From NCBI GenBank assembly GCA_900313615.1, contig OMRP01000001.1, positions 186,001 through 250,000 of the forward strand: a DNA stretch of 64,000 bases, in the 5' to 3' direction. The position numbers and the translations under genes are program-made. Below, in pieces: positions 25,300 to 34,387 of this stretch. Each line of letters opens with the position of its first letter. Position 1 is the stretch's first letter. This stretch comes from an uncultured Prevotellaceae bacterium. GTDB lineage: Bacteria > Bacteroidota > Bacteroidia > Bacteroidales > Bacteroidaceae. The notes beneath the pieces are model-generated. The model made no database searches. It was not told where the DNA came from and saw nothing but the letters and a program-made list of their open reading frames with translations.

Positions 25300-28017
25300 A
25301 TGCGAAGAGTTGGTATAATAATCGTTGGCCTTTTTTGGTGCTTTTTAGGATTGGCGCAAGAAGTCAGTGTAAGCGAAGCCTACCAAAAGGCTCAGGCGTT
25401 TATGAGTGAGAAAGGCAAACAAGTAGTGTCGATGCCCCGCAAGGCTCCTGGCACCCATGGTAAGGAGACCGCTACTTTCTATGTGTTCAATGCCACGGAC
25501 AATGAGGGATTCGTGCTAGTGTCTGGCGACAGCCGCTTGGGTGATATCCTCGGCTATTGCGACCAAGGCACTTATGACGAGGAGCGGATGCCTGACAATA
25601 TGCGTGCGTGGTTGGTGGGATACACCGACCAAGTAAAGGCATTGCGCCAAGGTAAGGCGGAGGCTGCTAGGAAGGTGCAGGCGCATGCCGCCATCCGACC
25701 GTGGTTGACCTCGAAATGGGACCAAGGTGTGGCAGATGCCAATGGCGATGCTTACAACCGTCAGTGCCCGAAGGTATGGGGGGCGCACTGCGTCACGGGA
25801 TGTGTGGCTACAGCCATGGCGCAGGTGATGCGCTTTCACAAGTGGCCTGTGGCTTCCACAGCGATGATACCTTCGTACCAATCAAACGGGACAGTGGGCA
25901 CTCTCAGTGCTTTGCAACCCAGACAATTTGATTGGGATAACATGCTCGACCAATATCAGGGTGATGAGAGCACCACATTGATGGATGCCGTGGCATGGCT
26001 GATGCGTTATTGCGGACAATCCGTGGAGATGGATTATGGCACCGATGCTTCGGGTGCATACAGTGAAGATGTAGCGAAGGCCCTGCGCACATTTTTTGAC
26101 TATGACACGAATACACGACATGTGTTGAGGTCGGATTATATGGCTGAAGGCTGGGATGATCTGATTTACAGTGAGTTGCGTTCTCGTCGTCCAGTGTTTT
26201 ATTCCGGAGCGTCGACAGGTGGCGGTCATGCCTTCGTATGTGATGGTTGTGACAATCAAGGATTTTTCCATATCAACTGGGGATGGAATGGTTATTATGA
26301 CGGCTATTATAAGTTGAGCCTCCTCAACCCCAGTGGCGGCGGCACGGGCGGTGGCGGTACGGAAGACGGCTACACGATGGACCAAGGCGCCGTTGTGGGA
26401 ATTCAGAAACCCACAGGTAACACTGACGATGGACGCATTCTCAATCTTTACGATTTAACCTATAGCGGTTCCACTATCGAAGCTACCTATTGGAACAGGA
26501 CGGGCATGTCCGGTACGTTCCAGTATGGGTTAGCCTATCAAGTGGTTGGTGGCGATACGTATAACTTTGCTTATCAAACGGCAACTCTCGATCCTCTGGA
26601 CCTGCCTTCTTACACCCTGAATGTGAACACTTTGAATCTGGCCAACGGCACTTATCGTTTCTATCCTTATAGTTGTATAGATGGTGAAAGTTGGTCTCAC
26701 CTTCAGGGCGATGGCGGCAGATACATCGAGGTGGTGATGCAAAATGGTCAGGCCAAGTCGATGACCGCTCATCCCCAAGCCGATTTGCAAGTGGTGAGCG
26801 TTGATTGCGTTGGAAACAAGATTGTGGGGAGTCCGCAAGAGGTTAAAATCAAGGTGAAGAACGATGGCGAAGAGTTTAATGACGTGTACTACCTCTTTGC
26901 TTCGCGAAACAACAGGAAAGGTCAGCCTGTGAGCGAAACGTGCATGGTGATTGAGGCAGGAGTCACTGAAGAGACAAGCCTCTATTTCACACCGACATCC
27001 ACTGGTACATGGAATCTATGGATAAGTACCAACGAGTCGGGTACCAACGCTTCGGGTCCTTATACGGTGGATATTGCCAGTGCACCCTCTGGTTCCAGCA
27101 ATCTCGCTTTGACCAATTACACCGTCGAAACAACTGAGGGCGTGGATATACATGTCACCGTGAAAAACAACGCTTCACAGGGATATTATCAATCTGTGGC
27201 ATGCGCCATCTTTTCAGAAGAGAGTAGTTCAAGTATCAAACTTTATGAATCGGGCAACCTCAATCTGGCAGCTGGTGAGACGGCGAATCTGACGTACCAT
27301 TTCGAGGGCCTGACCCCCGGCAAGCAGTATTACGCTAAGTTGGCTCGATACCCACAATATAGCTCGTCTAGTTTGACGCTCTTTGGTGAATCCATATATT
27401 TTGAGCCTCAAGAGATGATTCCCAACGATGTCACACTTACCATCAGTAGCGCTGGTGTGGGCACCTTTGCCAGTCCCTATGACCTTGACTTCACGGATGT
27501 CACAGGCATGAAAGCGTATATTGCCAGCGGCTTCGACCCTTCAAAGGGAAAACTGGTGCTTACCCAAGTCGACGAAGTGCCGGCAGGAACGGGTCTCTAC
27601 GTCAAGGGTACGGCGGGTACATACTACATCCCCGTAAAGGAGACGATGATGTTCTTTTCAAACCTGCTTGTGGGTGTGACGGAACCCACCCAGGTGTCTC
27701 CCACGGAGGGTAATATGACTAACTTCATCCTGGCCAATGGTGTACACGGTTTAGGATTCTACACACTTTCGAAGACAGGCCCCATCGCTGCCGGCAAGGC
27801 ATACCTGTCGCTGCCCACGAGGTCGGTGCCTGCTGCTGCAAATTACGTCGCTCTAGAGTTCGAAGATGAGGAGACGACGGGGATAGGTGAAGAGGTGATA
27901 GTGAATAGTGAAGAATCTGCTGACGAATGGTACACACTCGATGGAAGGAAACTCGACAAGAAACCGACGCAGAAAGGTGTGTATATCATGAATGGGAAAA
28001 AGCAAGTTGTTAAATAA
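25300..28017 (+). CDS. C10 family (streptopain-like) cysteine protease
   Basis: A 905-residue secreted protein with a signal peptide (MRRVGIIIVGLFWCFLGLAQ), a pro-domain (about 21-130), and a catalytic domain with Cys168 in VTGCVATAMAQVM and His310 in GGGHAFVCDGC followed by HINWGWNG. Immunoglobulin-like or other beta domains fill about 380-860. The C-terminus WYTLDGRKLDKKPTQKGVYI followed by MNGKKQVVK matches the terminal motif of the other C10 protein and the BspA-like protein. It is clearly paralogous to the 20426-23461 gene but transcribed separately in the other direction. Probably exported to the surface or medium for proteolysis. Confidence 0.9.
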   Translation: MRRVGIIIVGLFWCFLGLAQEVSVSEAYQKAQAFMSEKGKQVVSMPRKAPGTHGKETATFYVFNATDNEGFVLVSGDSRLGDILGYCDQGTYDEERMPDNMRAWLVGYTDQVKALRQGKAEAARKVQAHAAIRPWLTSKWDQGVADANGDAYNRQCPKVWGAHCVTGCVATAMAQVMRFHKWPVASTAMIPSYQSNGTVGTLSALQPRQFDWDNMLDQYQGDESTTLMDAVAWLMRYCGQSVEMDYGTDASGAYSEDVAKALRTFFDYDTNTRHVLRSDYMAEGWDDLIYSELRSRRPVFYSGASTGGGHAFVCDGCDNQGFFHINWGWNGYYDGYYKLSLLNPSGGGTGGGGTEDGYTMDQGAVVGIQKPTGNTDDGRILNLYDLTYSGSTIEATYWNRTGMSGTFQYGLAYQVVGGDTYNFAYQTATLDPLDLPSYTLNVNTLNLANGTYRFYPYSCIDGESWSHLQGDGGRYIEVVMQNGQAKSMTAHPQADLQVVSVDCVGNKIVGSPQEVKIKVKNDGEEFNDVYYLFASRNNRKGQPVSETCMVIEAGVTEETSLYFTPTSTGTWNLWISTNESGTNASGPYTVDIASAPSGSSNLALTNYTVETTEGVDIHVTVKNNASQGYYQSVACAIFSEESSSSIKLYESGNLNLAAGETANLTYHFEGLTPGKQYYAKLARYPQYSSSSLTLFGESIYFEPQEMIPNDVTLTISSAGVGTFASPYDLDFTDVTGMKAYIASGFDPSKGKLVLTQVDEVPAGTGLYVKGTAGTYYIPVKETMMFFSNLLVGVTEPTQVSPTEGNMTNFILANGVHGLGFYTLSKTGPIAAGKAYLSLPTRSVPAAANYVALEFEDEETTGIGEEVIVNSEESADEWYTLDGRKLDKKPTQKGVYIMNGKKQVVK

Positions 28018-28019
28018 CA

Positions 28020-28353
28020 ACCTACCATACCCACCCCTTACCCTCCCAAAGGGAGGGAGCTGAAAACACCCTCCCACTTCCCAAAGGGAGGGAGGGCAAA
28101 GTGAACACTGGTGCAACCTTTATCACTTCGGCCTGCACGATGTTAAAAGTGATTGAAAATCAAAACCGCCAGATTCATACGAATTTGGCGGTTCTTTATA
28201 TCTTCCTCGCTCACTTCCCACTCTTTTCTCTCCCCTTTCTCTTCCTCCTTTCCATCTTCCTCCTCTCCGCTCGGTCTCCCCTCCCTTTGGGAGGGGCTGG
28301 GGGTGGGTGCTTCCCTTCAGAGGGGCCGGGGGTGGGTAGGAGGGATTCTGCTA
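28020..28353. repeat. Intergenic region with GC-hairpin repeats and a hairpin terminator
   Basis: No gene is seen. At 28032-28092 and 28276-28342 there are four imperfect copies of the dispersed element built on CCCTCCCTTTGGGAGGG followed by a GGGGGTGGGT-like tail, in both orientations. Between them lies a hairpin at 28164-28193. Confidence 0.7.
28164..28199 (+). terminator. Hairpin terminator downstream of the second C10 protease
   Basis: Stem AACCGCCAGATTC with GAATTTGGCGGTT (13 pairs including one G-U), loop ATAC, followed by CTTTA. The U-tract is weak and the stop codon is about 150 nt upstream, so strength is uncertain. Confidence 0.55.
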
Positions 28354-30786
28354 TCACGCATACGAGTGCATTCCGCCCAGGAGGTAGTTCACACCGAAAT
28401 AGGTCATCAGAATGCTCAGGAAGGCCAGCACCATGTAGATATGGTAAGCCATCGGACGGCGGAAGGCGGGCAATGAGCGTTCATGCAACGCCACGGCATA
28501 TAGCATGAAGGTGATGAGCGCCCATGTCTCTTTCGGGTCCCAACTCCAATACTGTCCCCAACTGACATTCGCCCAGATGGCACCAATGAAGATGCCCAAT
28601 CCTAGGGCGGTCATGGCGGGATGCAGGAACAGTTTGCTCAGTAGCGCCAGGGCGGCTATCTGCTCGTCGCGCTGTTTCTCGTTTTTGTTCAGCAGTCGTA
28701 GTGCCATGGCTGTCAGTCCGCAGATGAACGTCAGGGCCAATAGGGCATACGACATCATGATGATGCTCACGTGAATGCTCAGCAGTGGCGATTGCAATAC
28801 GGGCATGAGATGGCTGATTTGCGGGTCCATGTCACTGATATGCGCCACCAACAGGAAGAAACCTGCCAATAGAAAGCCAAAGGTGAGCACGATGCGGAAC
28901 CGACGATAGGCCATCATGGAAGCTAAGAGGATAAGCCATGACATCAACAGCATTGTCTCATAGCCGTTGCCCATGGGCACGGTGCCACGGATGATCCAAC
29001 GTAAGACAAGGCAGAGTGTCAGAGCTAGAAAACATACCACCATCACCCCCAGACTGACGGCCAAAAACAGCCGCTCCGCTCCTCGCCTCTTGTCGGTATC
29101 CTCTTGCTCCTTGCCCCTTGCCCCTTTCCCCTCAAAAAGCCTCTTGTCGGTATCCTCTTGCTCCTTGCTCCTTGCCCCTTGCCCCTCAAAAAGCCTCTTG
29201 TTGGTATCCTCTTGCCCCTTGCTCCTTGCTCCTTGCCCCTCAAAAAGCCTCTTGTTGGTATCCTCTTGCCCCTTGCTCCTTGCCCCTTGCCCCTTACTCT
29301 TCACCAGCCTTCGCATGAAATAGCCCAAAGTCAGAAAACCCATTGTTAGGCAAACCATGAAAAGGATGGTGGCAAAAGGTATGCTGTTGTAAAGTCGCTC
29401 CGCGCGGATACAGGTGTCACTGGGAATGCTTGTGCCACCACTCATGCGCTGGTATTCGCCCATCTTGTCGAAATACGCTCCTATTCGACTCTCATTGCCG
29501 TCAAGCACATCTTGGTACAGCCGTGAGAACACCTCGGTGATGTATTTCTTGTGTTCGCTCTCCACGGTATCGGGGATGCTATCAGTGGGCGCATACCAGT
29601 GGGTGCCGTGTGAGTCGGTGTATGGAAAGAGTTTCAGCAACAACCCTTGGCGCAACTCCATGATGAGCATTAGTTTGTCGTCCAACTGGCGGGCTTGCTT
29701 GTGTAGGGCATCCTCAACGCCGTGTTGCGACTCGCTCACCAAAGGACCGAGTTTATAACCTTGTATGGGGTCGAACAGACTATTCAGGCTGATGGGACTG
29801 TCCGTGCTCAATTTGGCCAGCAATTCGCTGCCTTTCACCTTCAGCATCGGCTCTTGGTTCCACTTGTCACCGTAGAAAAGCCATCCGCTTAATACTTGCT
29901 CGGCGCTCAATCCTTTGTAACTCTTCTTGCCACAAAGTTTCTTCGTGAAATCGATGGCAAAAGTCTGCAGCGGACAGATGCGGTCGTTGTAATTCACCAA
30001 CAGATGCCCCATCTTGTCGGCCAACTCACGGCTGAGGGTAGGGGGCGTGTCTTTCGCCTCGCCAAAAACGCTGTTGAAAGGAAGTATTGCCATCAGCAGA
30101 ATAAAAGTGCCTTTCTTGAGCAATGGGTCGTGTAAAAGACGGCGAAAGGCTCCCTTGGGGTCAATCAACATAAACAACAACGAGAAGAACAACATGGCGT
30201 AGCCCAGATAGGTGAGTGGTATGCCCCATGGGTCGCTGTTTACGGTGAGCACACTGCCACGGCCGTCCATGTCGTAAGAATTCTGGTATAGTCGTACACC
30301 GCTATGTGAGAGGATGCTGTTCATGGAGATGGTGTGATGCTCTTCTTGATGGCCGTCTTTCACGGTCACCCTCGACACATAGTCCATCGCACTGGCTGTG
30401 CCTTCGTGGTAACAAACCTCAAAAGAGTCTAACCGAAGGGTAAAGGGCAATGGTCGCAGTTTCATTTCCGTGTCGGCGTATTGCGAAGTCTCCTCGCCTT
30501 GGCGCAGATGAAGCATGCCCCGACGGGCGGTGAGATGGGTGAGTAGGGCGCCCACAAGTATGACGATGAAAGAAGCATGGAGAAGCAACAATGCCCATCG
30601 GCACATACGCTGGCGGATAATCCACGCCACACCAAAGGCGGTGAGCAAGGCCCATAGCAAGATGAACCACCATGAACCGTAGATGTGGGTACCCACAAAA
30701 GTGGTGCCTTTGTATTGCTCCACGATGGTGGCGGCAGCCATCACCACTAGCAACAGGATATAAATGCTCCCCAATGCTTTCTTCAT
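28354..30786 (-). CDS. CcsBA-type cytochrome c synthase (ResB-CcsA fusion) with an in-frame repeat insert
   Basis: An 810-residue inner-membrane protein for System II cytochrome c maturation: it exports haem and joins it to CxxCH motifs. The N-terminal ResB-like part has TM helices near 5-25, 35-55, 60-85 and 210-235 and a periplasmic domain. The CcsA part (about 570-810) has the haem-handling WWD motif WGQYWSWDPKETWAL near residue 745. Between the halves, about residues 496-566, four copies of an 18-residue unit (GQGARSKGQEDTNKRLFE and variants, 54 bp each) form a charged linker that looks like repeat expansion. It lies downstream of the di-haem oxidoreductase gene on the same strand and would supply its haem attachment. 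Confidence 0.87.
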   Translation of the reverse strand: MKKALGSIYILLLVVMAAATIVEQYKGTTFVGTHIYGSWWFILLWALLTAFGVAWIIRQRMCRWALLLLHASFIVILVGALLTHLTARRGMLHLRQGEETSQYADTEMKLRPLPFTLRLDSFEVCYHEGTASAMDYVSRVTVKDGHQEEHHTISMNSILSHSGVRLYQNSYDMDGRGSVLTVNSDPWGIPLTYLGYAMLFFSLLFMLIDPKGAFRRLLHDPLLKKGTFILLMAILPFNSVFGEAKDTPPTLSRELADKMGHLLVNYNDRICPLQTFAIDFTKKLCGKKSYKGLSAEQVLSGWLFYGDKWNQEPMLKVKGSELLAKLSTDSPISLNSLFDPIQGYKLGPLVSESQHGVEDALHKQARQLDDKLMLIMELRQGLLLKLFPYTDSHGTHWYAPTDSIPDTVESEHKKYITEVFSRLYQDVLDGNESRIGAYFDKMGEYQRMSGGTSIPSDTCIRAERLYNSIPFATILFMVCLTMGFLTLGYFMRRLVKSKGQGARSKGQEDTNKRLFEGQGARSKGQEDTNKRLFEGQGARSKEQEDTDKRLFEGKGARGKEQEDTDKRRGAERLFLAVSLGVMVVCFLALTLCLVLRWIIRGTVPMGNGYETMLLMSWLILLASMMAYRRFRIVLTFGFLLAGFFLLVAHISDMDPQISHLMPVLQSPLLSIHVSIIMMSYALLALTFICGLTAMALRLLNKNEKQRDEQIAALALLSKLFLHPAMTALGLGIFIGAIWANVSWGQYWSWDPKETWALITFMLYAVALHERSLPAFRRPMAYHIYMVLAFLSILMTYFGVNYLLGGMHSYA
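29076..29300. repeat. 54-bp tandem repeat inside the CcsBA gene
   Basis: About four tandem copies, all in frame (54 is a multiple of 3), made of the low-complexity words CTTGCCCCTTGCTCCTTG plus CCTCTTG(T/T)GGTATCCT. A related CTTGCTCCTTGCCCCTTG tract lies at 31020-31058 outside the gene, so the repeat family is not specific to this protein. Confidence 0.85.
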
Positions 30787-30835
30787 GTCATCAATAATAA
30801 CGTAAAAGGCAAAATTTTAGTATATTAAAAGTTCA

Positions 30836-31062
30836 AACCCTCCCCATCCCTCCCAAGAAGGAAATACCCACCCCATCCCTCCCAAAGGGAGGGTGCTCAA
30901 AGTAGAGCATCCTCCCTTCACCGTTTGGTCTCCCCTCCATTGCTCCCTCTTCTTTGCCCCTCTATGCAATTTTTTTGCTTCTTGCCCCTCTTCTTTGCTC
31001 TCTCTTCTTTGCCCCTCCAGACATTTCTCTTGCTCCTTGCCCCTTGCTCCTTACCCCTTATG
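30836..31062. repeat. Intergenic repeat tract between CcsBA and di-haem oxidoreductase genes
   Basis: The gap of 276 bp holds GC-hairpin repeat copies (30840-30930) followed by T/C-rich words of the CTTGCCCCTTGCTCC type up to the end of the upstream gene. I see no promoter or ORF with support in it. Confidence 0.65.
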
Positions 31063-32778
31063 TTATATCGCCCTCAAGAACTTCACCACGGCGTCGCGGT
31101 CGGCCTTGGGCAGGTAGAAGAACCGTTCTGTGCTGGCATAGGCATCACTCTTCTTGCTATAGGCATGCCACATGATGGCTTCTATCTCGTTGCGGGCACG
31201 ACAGTCATGCAGACGGTCGTCAGCACCAGTGTTCACCATCGACAAGCCACGGCCCCAAAGTGGCGTAGTGCGGCACCAACTGCCATGGATGCCGTTCTTC
31301 ATATAAAGGCGGTGTTGCAACATGTCAGTGTAAGGATAGATCACTTGCTTGGGATAGGTGGGCAGCGACAGGTTGTTCGAGGTGACCAAAGCGGGTGCCC
31401 AATAGTCATCGTTGCCTGTGGTCCATTTCGGGCGGTGGCACGAGGCGCAGCCAATCTGCATAAACACCTCCTTGCCGCGCTGTACCTCGGCGTCGTTCAG
31501 GTCGCGGGCACGGGGCACGGCCAATCCGCGATGCCACACCATATACTGCCAAAAATTCATGTCGGTCATCTCGGGCTTGAAGTTGTGGTAGGGATTGTCG
31601 AATTGGTTGGTCTTCGGCGACAGCAGTGCTCTTACCGCTTCGGCGATACCAGCATCGGTGCCGTCATAGTAATAGGGCGACGAGGGGTCGGCCTTGATGG
31701 CGGCTATCACGTCGGGGTTCTCCGACATCGCCTGTGCCCATGCCTCGGTGGTGTAGAGGTAAGGACGGTCGCTGCGGCTCACGTTGGGGATGTTCCACAT
31801 GGCGTTGGCGCCGGCACCATCTTGCAATGAGGCACGTGTCATGGCGTAGGTGAAACGCTTGATTTTCTTCGTACCGTCGGCCAAGGTGTACCATGCTCCA
31901 GGAGCCCAGTCATTGGCACTCTTGTCCCAGAAATTGGGGTTCAGCTCCACATAGGGAGCCTCGGCCATGTATTGTTTCTTCAGAGAGTCTTCGGGGATGG
32001 CGTCCAGCAGTCCGGTGCCATAGAGACCGATGGTCGACTCCAGACGGAAGGCGAGATTCGAAGGTTTCGGATTGGTGTTGAAGGCGGCGATGTCAATCGA
32101 TAACTCGGGATAAATCAGTTCGTATTTCTCGCCATCGGGGAACTGCATGGGGAGTCCGCTCTCCATGGCGGTCACTGTCTCCCAACTCAGATGGATGCCA
32201 CCCTCGTCGATGGGGGGCAGGAACGGACTGATGGCTCGCGTCTGCGGCATGCCTGTCACCTCGCTGATATATGGGCCATCGTCGCTGTTGTCGCCGTCAA
32301 CGGGATGGTATACCACCAGCAGGTAGCCATTGCCACGGAAGTCGGCATCGTAACGGCTTACACGCTTGCCATGCCCATAGCCTGGATGGCAGTGGATGCA
32401 TGAGGTGCGCACATAGGCAGGACCCAGTCCGCCAAAGTCGGCGGTGCTGGTCTGAGTGAAGTCGTGCTCAAACAGCAGTTCGCCTTTCTTGAAGGCATTG
32501 AACAGGTCGGCACGGGTGATGGCTTCGGTCTCTACCTCGTAACTGTGGGCTGCGGTACTCTCCGTGGTGCCCAACTCACCACCGGGATACCACTCCTCGG
32601 CCTTGAATCCTTTGGTGGCTTTTCCCACATATTTGTAGTCGGCTTCGTCGGTGGTGCTGATCTCGCCGGTCTCGTGGCCGGGGGAGACATCATTGTCGTC
32701 TTTGTCATCGCAACCCGTTAAGGAAAATGCGCCTAAAAGACAGAGCGACAGCACTTTAGGGAATAAGTGTTTTTTCAT
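31063..32778 (-). CDS. Di-haem oxidoreductase (DHOR) lipoprotein
   Basis: A 571-residue exported protein with two c-type haem sites, CIHCH (about residue 127) and CASCH (about residue 450), as in the di-haem oxidoreductase/putative peroxidase family (PF06537). The signal peptide ends FSLTGC with lipid Cys23, followed by DDKDDND, an acidic stretch like the Bacteroidetes lipoprotein export signal, so a surface location is likely. Family members are often encoded next to imelysin-like proteins, as here, and are suspected of redox chemistry tied to iron handling. The downstream CcsBA gene provides haem attachment. No direct substrate evidence. Confidence 0.85.
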   Translation of the reverse strand: MKKHLFPKVLSLCLLGAFSLTGCDDKDDNDVSPGHETGEISTTDEADYKYVGKATKGFKAEEWYPGGELGTTESTAAHSYEVETEAITRADLFNAFKKGELLFEHDFTQTSTADFGGLGPAYVRTSCIHCHPGYGHGKRVSRYDADFRGNGYLLVVYHPVDGDNSDDGPYISEVTGMPQTRAISPFLPPIDEGGIHLSWETVTAMESGLPMQFPDGEKYELIYPELSIDIAAFNTNPKPSNLAFRLESTIGLYGTGLLDAIPEDSLKKQYMAEAPYVELNPNFWDKSANDWAPGAWYTLADGTKKIKRFTYAMTRASLQDGAGANAMWNIPNVSRSDRPYLYTTEAWAQAMSENPDVIAAIKADPSSPYYYDGTDAGIAEAVRALLSPKTNQFDNPYHNFKPEMTDMNFWQYMVWHRGLAVPRARDLNDAEVQRGKEVFMQIGCASCHRPKWTTGNDDYWAPALVTSNNLSLPTYPKQVIYPYTDMLQHRLYMKNGIHGSWCRTTPLWGRGLSMVNTGADDRLHDCRARNEIEAIMWHAYSKKSDAYASTERFFYLPKADRDAVVKFLRAI

Positions 32779-32817
32779 AATCGTTGTGGTTGTTGTGTCT
32801 TTGTTTTTTTACGGGTA

Positions 32818-32845
32818 AAGTTGTGCCATAGGAATGGCACAACTT
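32818..32845. promoter_or_regulatory. Perfect hairpin between the imelysin and di-haem oxidoreductase genes
   Basis: AAGTTGTGCCAT, loop AGGA, ATGGCACAACTT: a 12-bp perfect stem with no adjacent U-run on the minus strand. It may act as a partial terminator, an RNA stabiliser at the imelysin 3' end, or a protein site. Confidence 0.55.
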
Positions 32846-32878
32846 CACATAATTATTCAAGAGGGTAGGTTATAGCCG

Positions 32879-34219
32879 TCAGTCGGCTTTTAATATGGTG
32901 TTGATAGTGCTGTTGAGGGCGGCATCCAACTCACCGATGGCATCCATGGCGGTTCCCACATAGGAGGCTCCGGGATTCTCCACGAAGGCTTTGCCACTGT
33001 TCAGACAGGCGTCGAGCGAGGCCAGGGCGGCATTCAACTTGTTGAGAAGTGAGCTGGCCAGGCTGGGATAGTTGTCAGACAAGAAAGCCATGATGCTGTT
33101 CTTCGACCATGTGGACGCATTGGTGTTGGTATTGCCAAAGAGGGTGTATTTGATACTCAGGATGTTACCCTTGAAGTCGGTGAATGAGTTGTGGCTATAG
33201 GGCGACTCGATGTAGTTGGGGTCGTCCTCTTCCTGCTGACCATCTTCACCCTCATGGTATGTGGGCGACGAACTGGTGGCGGAACGGTAGGCCTGGCCCA
33301 TTTTTTGGTCGGCCACCTCGGCGCAGATATTCGAACAGCCTCCCACGAAAATCTCTTCCAGCACTTTCCACCAACTGCTGTATGAACTGCTGGAGGTGGT
33401 GCGGGCAAGGTTCTCTCCATAACTCAGACCGTTCTTGGCAACCGTGGTCTTGAACTCGTCGGCGTTCTCTTGCTTGCACTCTTCGATTCGTGCAATATGG
33501 GCTGTCTTGGCCTTGTTGCCTAACCATGACACCTCCAACTGGAAGCACTTGTCACGCAGGTCGCCAGCAACGGCGGTGGCGAAAATCACCTCTTCCAAAC
33601 CGGTAACGGCCAGTCCCTTGAAGTTCTCGTCGTCTTCGGTGGCGTCGTTGTTGAAAATGTCCACACTGCGGTTCTTGCCATTGCGGAAGAAGATGAACTC
33701 AATGCCGTGGAAACCGAGGTTCTCGGGCGTGAGGTTACCGGCTGTACGTGCCCAGGTGATGCCGTCAGCACCGTCGAGTCGGGCAATTTTATTGTTGTCC
33801 TTCAGGTCGCCTGCAAGCACGGGCAAGTCGAGGGGCCATGTGTCGATGTGCGGGTCGATGTCGAAGTCACTGGCAGCGCCGAAGAGGAAGGCTTCGCTTT
33901 TCTCCCATAGGTCACGGGCACTCTTGTAGTCGGCGCAGATGGCGTCAATATCCGACTGGCTGGCCTTGGTGCCGTCTTTCAGTTTCTTCTTCAGTGCGGC
34001 AATCTTGTTGTAAAGGTCGTCAGCCCTATCGGCCAGACCGCTATAGGTGGGGTATACCACATCGTCGAGATACGACTCTACGATGGTCTTCAGTTGGTCG
34101 GTGGTGTTGTTGCCGCCACCGCCACCATTATCGTCATCGTCATCACCACAAGAGGTAAAACCCATCGAAAGTGTAAATGCTGCCGCGAACAGCAGCGCAT
34201 ACTTGAAAATCTTTTTCAT
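32879..34219 (-). CDS. Imelysin-family (peptidase M75-like) lipoprotein
   Basis: A 446-residue exported protein. The signal peptide ends GFTSC, followed by GDDDDDNGGGGG, so it is a lipoprotein with an acidic export-signal-like stretch and probably faces outside. The imelysin GxHxxE motif is present as GFHGIE (His171, Glu174). The rest is helical, as in the two four-helix-bundle halves of imelysins. The family (ICMP, IrpA, EfeO-related) is linked to iron uptake; protease activity is doubtful. It lies between the porin-like gene and the di-haem oxidoreductase gene, all on the minus strand with short gaps. Confidence 0.88.
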   Translation of the reverse strand: MKKIFKYALLFAAAFTLSMGFTSCGDDDDDNGGGGGNNTTDQLKTIVESYLDDVVYPTYSGLADRADDLYNKIAALKKKLKDGTKASQSDIDAICADYKSARDLWEKSEAFLFGAASDFDIDPHIDTWPLDLPVLAGDLKDNNKIARLDGADGITWARTAGNLTPENLGFHGIEFIFFRNGKNRSVDIFNNDATEDDENFKGLAVTGLEEVIFATAVAGDLRDKCFQLEVSWLGNKAKTAHIARIEECKQENADEFKTTVAKNGLSYGENLARTTSSSSYSSWWKVLEEIFVGGCSNICAEVADQKMGQAYRSATSSSPTYHEGEDGQQEEDDPNYIESPYSHNSFTDFKGNILSIKYTLFGNTNTNASTWSKNSIMAFLSDNYPSLASSLLNKLNAALASLDACLNSGKAFVENPGASYVGTAMDAIGELDAALNSTINTILKAD

Positions 34220-34310
34220 TTCTCTCTGTTTTTGTTGCGTTAAATTATAATTGAATAGTCTATTAAGTTAAAAGTTAAGAGTTAAGATTTTATTCTTTCT
34301 TTTTCCTCAG

Positions 34311-34380
34311 GTTCCCCCCTCCTTGGGAGGGGGAAAGGGGGAGGTTCTCTCCCATCAGAGGGGGAAAGGGGGAGGCTCCT
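34311..34380. repeat. GC-hairpin repeat pair upstream of the imelysin gene
   Basis: Two adjacent units of the form (CCCCCTCCTTGGGAGGGGG)AAAGGGGGAGG separated by TTCTCTCCCATCAG. They sit in the 168-bp gap after the porin-like gene and could form a strong hairpin in the operon mRNA. Confidence 0.75.
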
Positions 34381-34387
34381 AAAAGCC

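Noticed and set aside
30925-31830. 301-codon plus-strand frame across the di-haem oxidoreductase 3' end
   Set aside because: It begins in a repeat tract and runs antisense to a gene with CxxCH motifs; no protein-like features.
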